Below, piece by piece: positions 1-6,897 of a DNA stretch of 41,587 nucleotides; positions within the stretch are counted from its first letter, which is position 1, and every line of letters begins with the position of its first letter. Source of the stretch: Pseudomonadota bacterium (GTDB lineage Bacteria; Pseudomonadota; Gammaproteobacteria; Pseudomonadales; Pseudohongiellaceae); contig JAQBSZ010000036.1 in NCBI GenBank assembly GCA_027623555.1, forward strand, positions 1 to 41,587, written 5' to 3'. The notes under the pieces are model-generated. The model did no database searches. It worked only from the letters and a program-made list of their open reading frames with translations, and was not told where the DNA came from. Both the position numbers and the translations under genes were made by a program.

Positions 1-45
1 CAGAATATCCTCTAGCCCTATTATGAGAAAATTCTACTTTAGATG

Positions 46-165
46 TCAGTTAATTTTGGGGATGATTACCGGCGAAGCTTGTTCTGCCGCAAAGAGTTGA
101 AATTGAATACCCAAAAACACAACTGGTACGAGGAGTAGACGGTACTTGTTCATTGTTATGTCCAT
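46..165 (-). CDS. Short ORF with signal-peptide-like sequence, possibly a truncated gene
   Basis: A 39-residue reading frame (or 35 residues from the second ATG, at 153) has a positive N-terminus (MNKYR), a hydrophobic core (LLLVPVVFLGIQFQLF) and an AAEQ sequence that could be a signal peptidase I site. It stops about ten residues after that site, and the other two frames also close within a few codons. It may be a tiny exported peptide or the 5' stub of a lost secreted-protein gene. No Shine-Dalgarno is obvious. No homologue is recognised, so this is a weak call. Confidence 0.25.
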   Translation of the reverse strand: MDITMNKYRLLLVPVVFLGIQFQLFAAEQASPVIIPKIN

Positions 166-537
166 TTCTTGTTTTAGGTTGGACTTGAATTGCATGAGTC
201 AGCGAAACCCCATAGCTGACAGTGCATTAGAGCACGCCGCATTGTACCAAAAAGCCTGCGTTTGTCTTACTTTGCTCAGGAAAATCAGTGAGACAAGGGA
301 AGTTTCGAGGTGCTGAAGAGTTTTGTGAACTGGATCAATAATAAGCGAACATTCTGGCTGCAAATGGCCTTTTCAGCAGAGGTTAAAGGTGCATGAGAAA
401 CCCAGGCCACAGATACTAGTTGGAAATTCAGATTGGGAAATATTCCCGCATGCAATATGCTGCCTCTATCCAGGCTAAAATCCATCGACGGGGCGGCCGT
501 TGCAACCTGCGGAAGACTATCCGTCATAGCTCGCATT
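166..537. other. Gene-poor stretch
   Basis: About 370 bases separate the small leftward ORF from the outer-membrane gene. An open frame on the minus strand (285-536) has no family features and no ribosome binding site that I can see. No tRNA, hairpin terminator or convincing promoter was recognised by eye. Confidence 0.4.
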
Positions 538-1359
538 ATGCGTTACTTCTTTATGCAAACTGCCAATAACAAGCTGATCTTATTGAGAAAATGCTGCTGT
601 GCCTGGCTGTTGTTGATGCTCAGCTGGGTAGCGCACGGACAAGAACGGCTGGTGCTTAACCAGGCCATTAACATAGGTGCCTATTTTTCAGAGGGCGATT
701 ATGATGAGCCGCTCGATACAAGAATCACTTACCTGCCTCTGAGTTACAACCTGGACGTCGGTAAATGGGGCTTTCAGGTGTTGGTACCGCACCTGCGCGT
801 CGAAGGATTAGGCAATGTACTTGTTAATATTGGGGGCGTCAGCCGCGCAGTCGCGGCGACACAGACCCGGACTTCCAGCGGAATTGGGGATATGATTGCC
901 ACGCTCATCTACCGCGTCGACCCGCTCACTGCCTCAGCGCCGTTTATCGAGCTGCGGCTAGATGTAAAGCTCCCTACTGCCGACGAGGAAAAAAGCCTCG
1001 GTACTGGTGAGGCGGACTACAGCATCCAGGTCGACCTCTCGCAAAATGTCGGGAACACAGTGGTATTCGCCACCCTCGGGCATAATTTTCGAGGCAGTTC
1101 AACGCTTTACGAAGGCTTACAGGATTCCAGTTTTTTGCAGCTCGGTGTTGCCTATCCCCTGAGTCAGCAGCTGAGCGTCGGTGCGTTTTACGATTTCCGC
1201 GAACCCGCGACCTCGTTTACACCCGAAACTCATGAGGTCGTTCCCTACCTGAGCTGGCAATTCAACGAGAATTGGTCGTTCACAGCCATGACTATCTGGG
1301 GATTTACCGATGCCAGTGCCGACTCGACCGTATTCGGGCAGCTTAGTTATCGTTGGTAA
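538..1359 (+). CDS. Outer-membrane beta-barrel protein, transporter-like
   Basis: A 273-residue protein. The start is set at 538 because a signal peptide follows directly: a basic stretch (LLRKCCCAW) and hydrophobic segment (LLLMLSWVAHG), with cleavage likely before QERL. The frame is open back to 433, but that extension has no signal features. The mature part alternates short amphipathic strands with Gly/Asp turns, contains the patch FIELRLDVKLPTADEEKSLG and ends in an aromatic residue (SYRW), typical of barrels inserted by the Bam complex. It resembles proteins annotated as 'transporter' of the MetA-pathway-of-phenol-degradation type. The substrate cannot be read from sequence. It stands alone and converges on the next leftward gene. 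Confidence 0.7.
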   Translation: MRYFFMQTANNKLILLRKCCCAWLLLMLSWVAHGQERLVLNQAINIGAYFSEGDYDEPLDTRITYLPLSYNLDVGKWGFQVLVPHLRVEGLGNVLVNIGGVSRAVAATQTRTSSGIGDMIATLIYRVDPLTASAPFIELRLDVKLPTADEEKSLGTGEADYSIQVDLSQNVGNTVVFATLGHNFRGSSTLYEGLQDSSFLQLGVAYPLSQQLSVGAFYDFREPATSFTPETHEVVPYLSWQFNENWSFTAMTIWGFTDASADSTVFGQLSYRW

Positions 1360-1379
1360 GGCGGCTTAGAGACTAGAGA

Positions 1380-2213
1380 CTAGAGGCTGAGAGGTTTTAT
1401 CCGTGGCGGGAGAATAGCGGCCCGCTGGATGGGACGATAACGCTGGACTGGCGGTAGTTCTGGCCGTTGAATTCGCTCGGGCCGCAGTGAGCGACTATCA
1501 GGATTTAAACTTTCTTCGGCTTCTGAAGCTGTCAGTGCAGTAGCGCTTCGATTCGAATTAGCCAGCATGTACTCACTTAATGCAGTCCAGCTGAGTCGCT
1601 CGGCCATGCCATTGGATTCTCCGACGCGGCTGCGCTTATCTTCCGCTGTTTCCGAAGCAGGGGAAGTATTGGCAGCAAGCGATACTGAAGTGTCGCTTGC
1701 TGGCTGTGTCATTGCGCCCGCCACGCTTCGTCGATCTGCAGTTGGACTATCCAGCAAGGCCAGGGCATTTTCATCAATGCGGCGCTGAATCTGCTCACTG
1801 ATATCGATAGCTCCTGAATCTCTGGATAGCAGCGCTTCTGCATGAACTAGCACTGGTGAATCAATCGGCAGAATGTCGATGGGTATCAAGGCATCGATTG
1901 CAAATTCTACGGAATCGGCAATACCACTGGCAGACTGGGAAGGTGAAGTCAGTATTTCTATGCCCCCCGTTTCACTCAACCCAACAAATGGTTTCAGACC
2001 AGTGCCACCGAATCCACTTCCGCCGCCCGGGCTTAAAGTCCGGCCAGTGCCGCCGACACCACTTCCGGAGTCATCGCCACCAGGGCGACTGAATCCGGAG
2101 CTCGCGGCATTGAGAAGCAGCAGTAGCAGCGTGGCCAGGCAGACCACCAGCAAGCCGAGCATGCGCCGGTTTGCTACGGTCAGGGCTCTATTAATTGAGG
2201 GCAATTGATTCAT
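1380..2213 (-). CDS. Gly-rich, N-terminally membrane-anchored protein of unknown function
   Basis: A 277-residue protein not recognised as a named family. Residues about 18-36 form one strongly hydrophobic helix (MLGLLVVCLATLLLLLLNA), so it is probably anchored with the bulk in the periplasm. Next comes a Gly-rich linker with two copies of G(V/F)GGTG. The C-terminal two thirds are low complexity, rich in Ser, Ala and Glu, ending in an Arg/Pro-rich tail. Its start lies 8 bases after the stop of the DUF6502 gene, so the two are very likely co-transcribed. GGTG-rich exported proteins (some called DUF5666) are, as I recall, often neighbours of DUF6502 genes; membership here is not shown. Confidence 0.6.
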   Translation of the reverse strand: MNQLPSINRALTVANRRMLGLLVVCLATLLLLLLNAASSGFSRPGGDDSGSGVGGTGRTLSPGGGSGFGGTGLKPFVGLSETGGIEILTSPSQSASGIADSVEFAIDALIPIDILPIDSPVLVHAEALLSRDSGAIDISEQIQRRIDENALALLDSPTADRRSVAGAMTQPASDTSVSLAANTSPASETAEDKRSRVGESNGMAERLSWTALSEYMLANSNRSATALTASEAEESLNPDSRSLRPERIQRPELPPVQRYRPIQRAAILPPRIKPLSL

Positions 2214-2221
2214 CTATTTGC

Positions 2222-3073
2222 TCAATCTGACTCGGAGTCTTCTTCAACCGGCGCGTTGAAATTAAAGATGCCAAAATTCATCCTGAATCTGGCAGCATCC
2301 TTATGTTTATCCAGATTCTGGCGCTGCAGGGCTTCATTGTTCATCTTTGTAAGAGCCTGCATTCCCAGCGAGTCGGCGAGTTCGCCGAGTTCTGCAATAG
2401 AGGACTGGGTTAAATTGTCATAATAAACACTTCTATCGAAATAGGAAGGTTTCAGCCCGCGCAGGTTGTGGCTCGCGGCATTGATATGATCCTGAGTGTT
2501 TTTACCGAAAAAGAAGGCCTTTTCATCGAAGCCGCGCTCGGGGGTAAATGCACCGGTATCAATAACAACCTGACCGTCTTCTTCGTGCGCGACTCCCAAC
2601 CTGATCCACTCATCCAGAATAACGCGCGGGCGAATATCCTGTTTACAAACTTTTTCCACCAGGTTCTCGAAACTGATCTCTTTCGTGCCAACCGCTTTTA
2701 AAGGTAAAGGACGGGGTTTGCCATTTTCGTCGATGCATTCTTTCATGCCCAGCCATTGCCCGATAATCTGCGCGCCTACAGAAACCTGCGGCGGTACCCT
2801 CGATTCTCGCCTGGTCCCTTCACGAAGTCGTTTAACGTCTTTTCTGTGCACTCCGGTAAGCAGGTGAATCCGGCTGTCCGATTGGCGCCTTCCCTCGACC
2901 TTGAACTCCTGCTCTGCCATCTCGACATAGATAGACTTCAGCATCCTGATGAGTTGCGGATAGGTAAATTGGAAGCTCAGCAGTAGCTTGACCAGAGGGC
3001 GCAGTATTTTTTCGATTGCGGCCGTTAATGCCTGGGGAGGTCCGCCTGTGCCGGTGTCGTGGTCATCATTCAT
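2222..3073 (-). CDS. DUF6502 family protein, probable DNA-binding regulator
   Basis: A 283-residue protein from the ATG at 3073; the frame is open to 3157, but that extension would run through a palindromic operator-like site. It matches what I know of the DUF6502 family: an N-terminal helical part (LVKLLLSFQFTYPQLIRML), then LLTGVHRKDVKRLREG, which reads like the recognition region of a winged helix-turn-helix. The C-terminal half is helical with no enzyme motif. No Shine-Dalgarno precedes 3073, and a TATACT box at 3081-3086 would start transcription almost at the ATG. It leads the operon with the Gly-rich anchored protein. A regulatory role is inferred from the HTH-like region and the flanking palindromes. 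Confidence 0.72.
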   Translation of the reverse strand: MNDDHDTGTGGPPQALTAAIEKILRPLVKLLLSFQFTYPQLIRMLKSIYVEMAEQEFKVEGRRQSDSRIHLLTGVHRKDVKRLREGTRRESRVPPQVSVGAQIIGQWLGMKECIDENGKPRPLPLKAVGTKEISFENLVEKVCKQDIRPRVILDEWIRLGVAHEEDGQVVIDTGAFTPERGFDEKAFFFGKNTQDHINAASHNLRGLKPSYFDRSVYYDNLTQSSIAELGELADSLGMQALTKMNNEALQRQNLDKHKDAARFRMNFGIFNFNAPVEEDSESD

Positions 3074-3080
3074 GCGCAGA

Positions 3081-3086
3081 AGTATA
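3081..3086 (-). promoter_or_regulatory. Possible -10 box of the DUF6502 operon
   Basis: TATACT on the minus strand is a good -10 hexamer. The base seven nucleotides downstream is next to the ATG at 3073, implying a leaderless or near-leaderless transcript. No good -35 is present at the right distance; that position falls inside the palindrome at 3095-3111, which suggests activator dependence or a weak promoter. Confidence 0.35.
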
Positions 3087-3094
3087 CCCAAAAA

Positions 3095-3111
3095 GTGGGA
3101 AATAATCCCAC
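3095..3111. promoter_or_regulatory. Palindromic operator-like site, copy 1
   Basis: GTGGGAAATAATCCCAC has perfect 6-bp arms (GTGGGA/TCCCAC) around an AT-rich centre. It lies 22 bp upstream of the DUF6502 start codon and overlaps where a -35 would sit. A second, more perfect copy is centred 71 bp away. Two copies of the same dyad in one divergent control region are best explained as binding sites for one dimeric regulator. Confidence 0.65.
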
Positions 3112-3160
3112 ATAGAGAAACGCTGGATACTACAGAAATATGCGTCATGACCGACAATTA

Positions 3161-3189
3161 TTGACGTGGGAATTATTCCCACTTACTAT
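3161..3189 (+). promoter_or_regulatory. Sigma70-type promoter for the hydrolase-fold gene
   Basis: TTGACG (3161-3166), a 17-bp spacer and TACTAT (3184-3189) form a good vegetative promoter reading right. Transcription would begin near 3196, giving a leader of about 47 nt with GAGG (3231-3234) before the ATG at 3243. The spacer is almost wholly occupied by the second palindrome, the classic position for a repressor site. Confidence 0.6.
3166..3182. promoter_or_regulatory. Palindromic operator-like site, copy 2
   Basis: GTGGGAATTATTCCCAC is a perfect dyad with 8-bp arms around one central base. It shares GTGGGA...TCCCAC with the copy at 3095-3111. It sits between the -35 and -10 hexamers of the rightward promoter, so a bound protein should block RNA polymerase. 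The adjacent DUF6502 protein is the obvious candidate ligand. Confidence 0.68.
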
Positions 3190-3242
3190 TGATCGGGTCT
3201 GGGCAATGATTCAGTTGCTTTTCCATCTTTGAGGTATGGTGT

Positions 3243-4193
3243 ATGGGGGCAGAAGCGCAACAAAAGTCGGCAAATTTGTCCCCGGTTAATCCTGCAGCCT
3301 CACTTGAACTATGTCGTCCCAATGCGTTCTTCACTTTACCCTCTGGTTTACAATTGGCCTATGATGAGTATGGTACGCGAAAGGGTAAGCCGATCATCTA
3401 TTTTCACGATGGCGGAAGCTCGCGCCTTGAATGTGCCTTCTTTCATTCCAGCGCAAAACAACTGGGATTTCGCTTAATCGCCATCGACCGACCGGGAATT
3501 GGCGGCTCCGATTACTACGCTTCACCTACACCAGGACAATTCTGTGGGGATGTACTGTTACTTGCTGATTATCTTGGGTTTGCCGAGTTTGGTGTTATGT
3601 CCCTGGGAGCTGGCGGAATCTATGCACTGAGTCTGGCTCGCAATAATCCAGAACGGATTGAATTCAACCTGAGCCTGGCAGGAGTGCCTGGCAACGTTTT
3701 CAACGAAATGGCCGGGCAGTCTTATGCGGCGAGTTGTTGGAACGAATTCACTCCACCCTTAATCAAACTGATGGTTCGCGTTAAGCAGCGATTTTTCCCG
3801 GATGATCCTCAGCAGTCCATCGAACGACTGCAAAATTACCTCAGTGCTACCGACCGCAAGACTTTAGCGAACCCGAAGGTTGCACGAATCCTGGCGTTGG
3901 ATTACACCGAAGCATTACGCAGAGGCACCAGGGGAGTTGCACAGGATCTGGCGGTCTGTTTTCGCAAACTTGAGTTCAGCCTGAAGGAGATTAGTATTCC
4001 AACAATTATCTGGCAGGGATGTGCAGATCGTTTATCCAGGCGAGCGGATTGTGAATACATGGCCGCGCGTATGCCAAACGCAAGTTTCTATCGTGTGCCC
4101 AACAGGGGTCACTTCTTTTTTATTCATTCAATGGATGAAGTATTTGGCAGGCTTCGTAGCATTGAAAATCGTAAGGCGGCAATCGCCGCTTAA
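3243..4193 (+). CDS. Alpha/beta-hydrolase-fold protein lacking the nucleophile serine
   Basis: A 316-residue protein with the alpha/beta hydrolase layout: strand and loop IIYFHDGGSSR (residues 51-61), AIDRPGIGGSD (80-90), a nucleophile-elbow region FGVMSLGAGGIYAL (116-129), then GCADRL carrying the acid and NRGHFF carrying the histidine. Aligned with the usual FxVLGxSGGGPYAL elbow, Gly122 falls where the catalytic Ser should be; the nearest Ser is two residues earlier. The acid and His are kept. It may therefore be a non-catalytic or altered member. GAGG at 3231-3234 is a well-spaced ribosome binding site. It is controlled by the promoter with the embedded palindrome, and its stop codon abuts the stop of the convergent HD-GYP gene with no gap. 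Confidence 0.75.
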   Translation: MGAEAQQKSANLSPVNPAASLELCRPNAFFTLPSGLQLAYDEYGTRKGKPIIYFHDGGSSRLECAFFHSSAKQLGFRLIAIDRPGIGGSDYYASPTPGQFCGDVLLLADYLGFAEFGVMSLGAGGIYALSLARNNPERIEFNLSLAGVPGNVFNEMAGQSYAASCWNEFTPPLIKLMVRVKQRFFPDDPQQSIERLQNYLSATDRKTLANPKVARILALDYTEALRRGTRGVAQDLAVCFRKLEFSLKEISIPTIIWQGCADRLSRRADCEYMAARMPNASFYRVPNRGHFFFIHSMDEVFGRLRSIENRKAAIAA

Positions 4194-6206
4194 CTAGTGC
4201 TTCGAATGTTCATGTTCGTGCCCCTGTTCGTCCGGTTCGAAGTCGCAGGGGTGGTGACTAAAGCTACTGAATTCTGTCGCTGTTGAGTATTCCTGACTAT
4301 CAATAACATGGAATACCTTGGCATCGATAAACACCTGGACCAGGTCACGATCCAGGAGTCCCCTGCCAGATTCTTGAACCAGAATATCAATTGCTCGTTC
4401 GGTGTTCATGGCGGGTTTGTACGGGCGATCTGAGGCGGTTAGTGCGTCGTAGATATCACAGATGGTCATGATCTTTGATGGCAGAGGTATCTCGCTATCT
4501 TTCATGCCGTATGGATAGCCACTTCCATCCAGTTTCTCGTGATGGGCAGCGGCAATGGACGGGACATTTTGAAATTCCTTGGTCCAGGGAATGTGGTTCA
4601 GGAAATTCTGTGTGTGCACTACATGCGACTCAATTTCCTTGCGCTCAGTCGGCGACAAGCTCCCCTTCGGGATCGTGAGCAAGTCAAACTCCTGCTTGGT
4701 GATGATAGCCAATTGTTCATCCTGGCTATCCAGGCGATATTCGTTGATCTTGTCCAGCATCTCGCGATTATCTTGTTTCAGGACCGATGGTTCATTCACC
4801 TCTACAATAGAGTTGTAAAATTCCTTGAGCATCTGTACATCGGCGAGTAGCTTCTCATTGATATCGGCGAAGCGAGCCTCGTCCAGACCACCGTTTCGAT
4901 ACATCGCCAGCTGTTGCCCGAGTGCCTGTGATTTAAGCCGTTCCTGTGCCAGCAGTATTCTGTAATGAATATTCTCCAGGCTTCCCGCAGTCAGTTTTTT
5001 CTCCTTCACTAGCACAGATTCCCGAACGCCAACCTTTCCGAAGTCATGGAGCAGGGCGGCATACTTGAGTTCGCGAATTTCGGAGTCGGTAAAGCGGGTA
5101 TTACGCAGGCGGGTTAAGTTGGACATGGAAACCGATTTGGCCAGGTCAACACACAGGTCGGCAACCCGGAATGAGTGACCGCTCGTGGTTGGATCGCGTT
5201 GTTCGATTGCAGCTACTGAGGCATTTACGAAGCCTTCGAAAAGTGCCTTGATGTCATTCTGCAATATCGTGTTCTCTATGGCGATACCTGCCTGGCTGGC
5301 TAATGCTTGCAAGAGGACATTGATGTCACTGTCGAAAGGCAAGGTGTAGGCCAGTGCCGATTTTTCGTCGGAAATTTTCAGTGAACGCGCTTTCTTGCGA
5401 TTGATGAATTGCAGTACACCAATAACCGATTTCTGCTTGTTCGCCAATGGAATGGCGAATACAGACTTGGTTCGATAGCCTGAGTTTTTATCGAAACTCT
5501 GATTAAACTTATAAGGCACATTCGGAGACAGTGCATATGCATCGGGAATGTTTAGCTCGGTGTCGGTTACTGCGACGTAACCCGCTATCGAAGACTCATT
5601 GAGTGGAAATTTCATTTCTTCGAAAGGCAGGTCCATCGAGTCATTCTGAGTAAGCTTGAAGATCAATTCCCGTTCGTGATCATTGATCTCGTTGATCAGA
5701 AACAATGACGCGGCATCGCAACAGGCGATGTTTTGTCCTTCGGTGAGGATCTTTCTCAGCAGCTTCATCAGGTCATCTTCGGCTGACAAGGAGATGCTGA
5801 TGTCGGCAAGCTTGTTCAGGTAGCGAAAACTGGTGTCTTGTTGTCTTGCTCGATCGGTTTTCTCACTCTTGACAACCCATTGATAGCAGGCCATCTCCAG
5901 AAGTTTCATGGTCTGTTTATAGGGCAGATTACTGGTCAGGATCAGATCAACATCCAGGTCCATGGAGTCGGTGCAGAGGAAAATGGCATCGGGAAACTCT
6001 TCCAGCCATTGCGCATAGTCCATACCGCGCAGCAGATGATGATCGAGCAGAATGAGCGCCGGGTTATAGCGTTGTGCCGCTGTAATGGAAACAATCTCGG
6101 TGGGAATGATCAATTTCGATTTGAGATCATTCCACACGTCCGAGTTTGCATACCCTGGACCATAGCCAATTGTAATGGTGCGCTGTGTATTGGAGATTGA
6201 ATTCAT
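4194..6206 (-). CDS. GAF and HD-GYP domain cyclic-di-GMP phosphodiesterase with receiver-like N-terminus
   Basis: A 670-residue cytosolic signalling protein. Residues 1-130 look like a divergent receiver domain (NPALILLDHHLLRGMD). A GAF domain follows (about 135-320, ending in SVIGVLQFINRKK). The HD-GYP core has GHSFRV, HDFGK at 387-391 and the full signature HHEKLDGSGYP at 555-565, so hydrolysis of cyclic-di-GMP is expected. The distance between the HD and HHE motifs is about 168 residues, some 100 more than in the usual core; the extra part is mostly helical. The tail is His-rich (GHEHEHSKH). It stands alone and converges with the hydrolase gene. The input signal is unknown. Confidence 0.88.
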   Translation of the reverse strand: MNSISNTQRTITIGYGPGYANSDVWNDLKSKLIIPTEIVSITAAQRYNPALILLDHHLLRGMDYAQWLEEFPDAIFLCTDSMDLDVDLILTSNLPYKQTMKLLEMACYQWVVKSEKTDRARQQDTSFRYLNKLADISISLSAEDDLMKLLRKILTEGQNIACCDAASLFLINEINDHERELIFKLTQNDSMDLPFEEMKFPLNESSIAGYVAVTDTELNIPDAYALSPNVPYKFNQSFDKNSGYRTKSVFAIPLANKQKSVIGVLQFINRKKARSLKISDEKSALAYTLPFDSDINVLLQALASQAGIAIENTILQNDIKALFEGFVNASVAAIEQRDPTTSGHSFRVADLCVDLAKSVSMSNLTRLRNTRFTDSEIRELKYAALLHDFGKVGVRESVLVKEKKLTAGSLENIHYRILLAQERLKSQALGQQLAMYRNGGLDEARFADINEKLLADVQMLKEFYNSIVEVNEPSVLKQDNREMLDKINEYRLDSQDEQLAIITKQEFDLLTIPKGSLSPTERKEIESHVVHTQNFLNHIPWTKEFQNVPSIAAAHHEKLDGSGYPYGMKDSEIPLPSKIMTICDIYDALTASDRPYKPAMNTERAIDILVQESGRGLLDRDLVQVFIDAKVFHVIDSQEYSTATEFSSFSHHPCDFEPDEQGHEHEHSKH

Positions 6207-6345
6207 CCTGATAAGTGCCGAGCTAGCGAGCTAGGCTGAGTTTAACGCAGGGCGGTTGGATTGGCGATAGCGCAACCCCCTGGTTTCGAGGGAGAAATCG
6301 CTGCGTAACTATTAGCCCCGAGACGAATAACAGTGGCTCTAGAGG

Positions 6346-6546
6346 TTATCTGGACTGAATGAGCTTTTCTTTAAGCTGAGACATGAAGCGGTCGAGATTG
6401 CCTTCAGCTTCTGACTTATACCTGAACGGACCAATTGCTTTTGCTTCGCGGGTTCTGAAGTACCAGAGGTCCTGATCGGTGAAAATCCGGTTACTGCGAC
6501 TGGGAGTCATCGAGCGAGTATGGTCATGCTGACGAATATCTGCCAT
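6346..6546 (-). CDS. DUF6316 family small protein
   Basis: A 66-residue soluble protein with the pattern RSNRIFTDQDLWYFRTREAKAIGPF, which I recognise as the small DUF6316 family found in Pseudomonas- and Cellvibrio-like bacteria. Function is unknown. The WYFRTRE-x-IGPF stretch resembles small domains that end up in GYF-like or bacterial 'DUF4339' folds, but this is only resemblance. It lies between the HD-GYP gene and mobA. A perfect 17-bp inverted repeat begins 46 bp upstream of its start codon. Confidence 0.7.
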   Translation of the reverse strand: MADIRQHDHTRSMTPSRSNRIFTDQDLWYFRTREAKAIGPFRYKSEAEGNLDRFMSQLKEKLIQSR

Positions 6547-6897
6547 TGGCCTCTGCTGCTTCGATGATTGGGCTCAACTTGGGTTGGTCTCCGTTAGCTT
6601 AAGGTTACGGCTGATTAATAACCAACCCCAACAGTTAAGTCGATAAGTAACCTTAAGCTAACGAGTAAGCGCAACATAAACGCTCAGCCACAATATTTAA
6701 AGAGCGCAAAAAATATGCCACCTGCTACCAGGCAATTCAACTGTACAGATTTTAATCACCGTCAAAAAATCTGAAAATACAACAAGTTAGAGTCTATTTT
6801 GAAAAAATGCGGACACCTTGTTTTGTGAATTGAAACAAGCAGTTAGCAAGTGTATTTAAGTTGGAAAAAAATATTCTTTTAAAAAAAAGTCAAAATA
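6547..6897. other. AT-rich intergenic region
   Basis: About 350 bases without a gene between DUF6316 and mobA. It holds the perfect 17-bp inverted repeat (6592-6663) and, further right, a weak AT-rich hairpin (CTTGTTT 6817-6823 with AAACAAG 6833-6839) that may end the leftward mobA transcript; several A/T homopolymer runs follow. Composition is clearly more AT-rich than the flanking genes. Confidence 0.5.
6592..6663. repeat. Perfect 17-bp inverted repeat with 38-nt loop
   Basis: CGTTAGCTTAAGGTTAC at 6592-6608 is the exact reverse complement of 6647-6663. Each arm also has a central CTTAAG palindrome, so the two arms could be two inverted protein-binding sites whose centres are 54 bp apart. 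A competing pairing exists between GGGTTGGT (6581-6588) and ACCAACCC (6621-6628). No target-site duplication flanks it, so a transposon remnant is not supported. The position upstream of the DUF6316 gene suggests regulation. Confidence 0.75.

Noticed and set aside
285..536. 83-codon open frame on the minus strand
   Set aside because: No family features, no ribosome binding site seen, and it overlaps the region before the barrel-protein gene.
1360..1379. Short tandem GAGACTA repeats between two genes
   Set aside because: Only two copies in a very short spacer; likely chance.
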